DNA from: Ptychodera flava
Taxonomy: Eukaryota > Hemichordata > Enteropneusta > Ptychoderidae
Direction of reading: 5' to 3'
Length of the DNA: 64,000 nt
NCBI RefSeq assembly: GCF_041260155.1
Contig: NC_091941.1
Coordinates: 26,308,247 to 26,372,246 of the forward strand
Position 1 is the stretch's first letter. Every line of letters starts with the position of its first letter. Positions 60,508 through 64,000 of the stretch are shown one piece after another. The position numbers and the translations under genes are program-made. A model generated the notes under the pieces. It saw only the letters and a list, made by a program, of their open reading frames with translations, searched no databases and had not been told where the DNA came from.

Positions 60508-60789
60508 CTACTCCTCGTTCATTTCTTGAATGGGAGTCTTGGCAACTTGGGCCACATCATCCTTCGATTCATTGCCGCTGAGTGAGCCGCTGCTGTTCGC
60601 TGTGGTCTTCTTATTTCCCCCTGGTTTGTACGCGGAGCCTTTCTTCTGTTCCAGCTCATAGTCTTCATCGACGTCGAACGAGCCAGTCTCCTTTCTGCCG
60701 AAGACCTGCAGAAAGCCGAGTCGAAGCCTACGGTTGTCGGCGACGTAGACGATCGGGAACAGCGCGTAGCTGACGTGAGTGCGGCCAAC
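60508..60789 (-). pseudogene. Class-A GPCR fragment 2 (TM7 to C-terminus)
   Basis: The - strand encodes THVSYALFPIVYVADNRRL and LGFLQVFGRKETGSFDVDED, then a polar, serine-rich tail ending QEMNEE and a stop at 60508-60510. The first 80 bases are about 95% identical to fragment 1 (56876-56955). Unlike fragment 1, this copy runs on into a cytoplasmic tail. No upstream exon is attached in the window, so it is a truncated copy. It lies 0.17 kb downstream of U1 copy 3, in the same relation as fragment 1 to U1 copy 2. Confidence 0.78.
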
Positions 60790-60957
60790 AATATATATGA
60801 TTACATGCCTCCCCCTTACACAGTTTTCACTCAAAATATACTTATTGGCAAATAATGGTTAAACTCTTTATTGCATATTTGAAATTTTAGGAGCAACATC
60901 TCTGAAAACAGTCACAGTACTTCGTTTTCATCTGATTCTAACCTTTAAGTTAATAGT

Positions 60958-61120
60958 GAGGGGTAGCGCGAACGCAGTCCCCCTTACCATAAATTATGCA
61001 CTCGAGTCACCCCCATTTGGGGTGATCGCAGGGGTCAACCCGTCCGGAGTGCAATGGACAGGCCTCACCCTGGGGTAACCACCTTCATGATCATGGTTAG
61101 ACCCCGTGCCAGGTAAGTAT
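60958..61120 (-). ncRNA. U1 snRNA gene, copy 3
   Basis: 163 bases; the 5' splice-site recognition segment, loop II, Sm site and stem-loops are kept. There is one base fewer near the 3' end and one substitution in the stem-loop III region relative to copy 1. A 3'-box-like sequence lies at 60937-60946. It is probably functional but is the most changed of the three. Confidence 0.94.
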
Positions 61121-61135
61121 GATTGACAGCTGGTC

Positions 61136-61181
61136 TGGCGAATATTATGTATCTCACATCTTGAAAGACTTGAAGTGGTTG
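61136..61181 (-). promoter_or_regulatory. U1 promoter block (candidate PSE), copy 3
   Basis: Conserved block at the same distance from the gene as in copies 1 and 2. Confidence 0.65.
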
Positions 61182-61276
61182 TACCGAGCAAGAGTTAAGC
61201 TTACCTTGTTCAGGACTGTCGCGTACTCCCATCATGCATTTTAACAAATAATCTGTGTTTTACAATGGACTATTAC

Positions 61277-62191
61277 CACAGGGCCTCATAAGTGCCTATT
61301 TAAGTCATTATTACAGCGTTTTTCTTTCTTTTTCAATGTTACAAATAAAGCTGAAGAGCACAGCACTTGTGTAGCTGTCTTTTCTGTAGCGTGTATTGGC
61401 ATGTATAGTGCGTCCTCGTAAATGTGACCTTTAGTTCCGTGACCTCTAGGCCCGGCTCTAGCCATGCCATGCCTACTTCCTGCCCTGCCCTCGCTATGCT
61501 TACTGTACTAAGTGCCTATTTAAGTCAATATTACAGCGTTTTTCTTTCCTTTTTCAATGTTACAAATAAAGCTGAAGAGCACAACACTTGTGTAGCTGTC
61601 TTTTGTGTAGCGTGTATTGGCATGTATAGTGCGTCCTCGTAAATGTGACCTTTAGTTCCGTGACCTCTAGGCCCGGCTCTAGCCATGCCATGCCTACTTC
61701 CTGCCCTGCCCTCGCTATGCTTACTGTACTAAGTGCCTATTTAAGTCAATATTACAGCGTTTTTCTTTCTTTTTCAATGTTACAAATAAAGCTGAAGAGC
61801 ACAACACTTGTGTAGCTGTCTTTTGTGTAGCGTGTATTGGCATGTATAGTGCGTCCTCGTAAATGTGACCTTTAGTTCCGTGACCTCTAGGCCCGGCTCT
61901 AGCCATGCCATGCCTACTTCCTGCCCTGCCCTCGCTATGCTTACTGTACTACACAGCGACGTCTGTACACGTGGCCAGAAGGCATGGCCAGAGGAATTGG
62001 CTAGAGGTCACGGAACTAAAGGTCGTATTTACATATGATCACATTCCCCATTGAGGGCGCACTATACATGCCAATCAAGCTACACAAAAGACAGCTACAC
62101 AAATGTTGTGCTCTTCAGCTTTATTTCTAACATTGAAAAAGAAAGAAAAACGCTGTAATATTGACTTAAATACGCACTTAGAGCCCCTGTG
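61277..62191. mobile_element. Fold-back element 2, 915 bp, with one arm in triplicate
   Basis: Same family as 56246-56719 in the opposite orientation. CTATTAC flanks both sides (61270-61276, 62192-62198). The left arm is present three times head to tail with a period of about 221 bases (AAGTGCCTATTTAAG at 61288, 61510 and 61731). A single right arm follows. U1 unit 1 and 2 show the uninterrupted target sequence. No protein is encoded. Confidence 0.9.
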
Positions 62192-63985
62192 CTATTACAA
62201 GCAAATTGTTAAGGACGTGGTATACTGTACCTTCCGCATAGTAAAGTTACAATAGAGAGATTCGTACGTTAGCTCCAGCCGTTCGGGTTTTTAGAATACA
62301 GTTTACAGTAAAGTATAACGTTGATAAATTTGGCACTAAATCTGACCAATCTGAAAAAATATTATCGGTTTGTGATTTGAAGACTTGCAAAGCTTCTTTA
62401 GTTATGTTAATTGGGTATTGTTATTCTAAATTAATCCATAGACAGTAGAGCAAGTGCGAGTACGTCGACGATGGAATTAATTTGCTGTCCTTCTCCCTCA
62501 CTAAAACCATAGACCCAAGAGTTTCTCTCGAGGGTCTAAGCTATAACGTAGTTGCAAAATAGTGATATTCATTCGGTGAGATTGGAAACCGGTTCTCTCA
62601 AACGTCGCTGACGTATGTGTGCGTGTATGTATGTATGTATGTATGTATGTATGTATGTATGTATGTGTTTTTGTGCCGGCGAGTATTTCAGAAGAATAAT
62701 TTCAGCCATCCTTTGTGTTATCAATACAAAGACGCAGAACAATATATTTGTTATGTTTCGCCGTTTTTTTTTATTTCGAGATGACGAATGTGCGTTCTAT
62801 TGTCACTAATGAAATTTACCCAAGGCGATATGCAAACTGCAACCACCGGGCTTACCAAATTCAAATAAATCTCCCGCTGTTCTAGGGGTTCATTATAAAG
62901 TTTTTAATTGTCGCGGCATTTTATTAGAAATTTCACAGGCTTTGTTATGATTGCATTCAATTTTGATTTTGTCGCTCGTCATCTGATCGACACCCCATCA
63001 GTAGCTACTATAATGGCCACTTTGAACAAAATTAACCTCTCCCAAAATCATGTTCAGATATGGCGTGAACAATAGGAAGTGTAACGCCGCAGATATGGTA
63101 AACGTTGGTTATTGTAGAAAATCGAAATAATTGTTTACTCAATTACAAATTGCAACTGATCTAAAGATCCTTTCATTTTTCCTTTTATAATATTTCTCCA
63201 GTCGACCTACCACATAGTCACAGACTTGTCAAGTAGAAGAAAATAAAAAATCGCATGTACTTTACAGAAAGTGGACAAATGTTTCACAACCCTGTTCCCT
63301 ATGTAAAAAGCCACTTGGTTGTTTTCATTATTGACTCGTGTGATGGAGTGCAAGACGTGTACTGATATATCTTTACATGTCAATTAGTACTCGGATGTGG
63401 TTGACAAGCTATAACTCATGTTGTGTTACAACTGCAAATATCATAAGAACCAATGATGCCATTACTAGTTGAAACATCTTCAATTAATCAAAACTCAATA
63501 TCTCTATCATTTGAACATAACATGCTTGTAGAATTTAGGACAAACAGGTACAAAATGTTACTTATATAAAGACGATTTCCCATCAAACTGAAATAACAGC
63601 CAAACGGTTATACAAAGGCGTTTGTGATATTTTTTCACAGACAGGTATTGTAAAACGCCGCCAGCGGCAGCAAAGGTACAACGATGTGAGTTTTATATAG
63701 AAAAGGACGGTTTGGGAACGGAAAGACGGAACACTTCTAATTTGCGTTCTACGGTTGTTGTAGTCTCCGCGCACACTGACTACATCTATAGGAATACGTT
63801 TGATGATTATATAGTTTACGTTGTTTCGTCTACCACAGCGGTCAACAAACATGTCACCAAAGATCGGAGAGTTAACATTCCGATGCATAGATTTACTAAT
63901 ATGATTTGATTGCAATGACTCGATTTTCATTAGAAGATTCACTTGACCTCGATGTTTGATGGGTGTAGAGTTGACCTAGCACAAC
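62192..63985 (-). repeat. U1 repeat unit 3, right part
   Basis: Continues unit 3 and matches 57880-59620. It contains an (ATGT)n microsatellite at 62615-62664 where unit 2 has a TG-rich one. A segment at about 62800-62880 is not present in unit 2. No gene recognised; the window ends inside the unit. Confidence 0.88.
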
Positions 63986-64000
63986 TCTTTATTGTATATT

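Larger units (their letters stand above)
60930..61276 (-). repeat. U1 repeat unit 3, left part
   Basis: Matches units 1 and 2 and carries U1 copy 3. It is interrupted by fold-back element 2 and continues at 62192. Confidence 0.9.

Noticed and set aside
61424-61906. Short repeated open frames as small proteins
   Set aside because: They are the arms of fold-back element 2 read in both directions; the same words appear in both orientations and carry no domain.
62615-62664. Coding frame over the (ATGT)n run
   Set aside because: It is a microsatellite translation, and the sister unit at 58.3 kb has a different simple repeat there.

Overview
This window is nuclear DNA of an animal. It holds three widely spaced, intron-bearing, conserved single-copy genes set in AT-rich, repeat-rich DNA. 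A Ty3/Gypsy-kin element with integrase ahead of reverse transcriptase, a domain order reported mainly from deuterostomes, and the general look of the genes suggest an invertebrate deuterostome such as a hemichordate or lancelet. The species cannot be fixed from sequence alone.

Layout: 1-1.46 kb is repeat-bearing DNA with nested hairpins. CLN3 (battenin) runs on the + strand from 1465 to 10250; its first exon lies left of the window and a solo LTR sits in an intron. 11.7-25.4 kb has no gene that I can support. It holds a 168-bp satellite split by a Harbinger-like transposon, several minisatellites and a possible regulatory cluster. ESF1 runs on the + strand from 26063 to 36582 in ten coding exons, with a piggyBac-like element in one intron. 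NDUFAF7 runs convergently on the - strand from 47878 to 37964 in eleven coding exons. Its introns hold a Penelope-like retroelement with a hammerhead-like motif, a TTAA-flanked transposon, a 34-base G run and a cluster of palindromes. From 48.7 kb to the right edge is a tandem U1 snRNA locus: three U1 genes on the - strand in repeated units. One unit is split by a Gmr1-like LTR element. Other units carry fold-back elements, a transposon with 43-bp inverted repeats, and two fragments of a class-A GPCR gene.

The three protein genes have unrelated jobs: a lysosomal membrane protein, a nucleolar 18S rRNA processing factor and a mitochondrial complex I assembly methyltransferase. The U1 cluster supplies the RNA that recognises 5' splice sites.

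The most unusual signal is a recurrent class of short, near-perfect palindromes at 25.5-25.7, 38.7/41.5 and 47.2-48.1 kb. Their arms are mostly unrelated to each other. Two are flanked by 10-11 bp direct repeats and one pair shares an arm. They may be a mobile hairpin family or the product of template switching. Exon boundaries were read by eye from GT/AG sites and reading-frame continuity with the known protein families.
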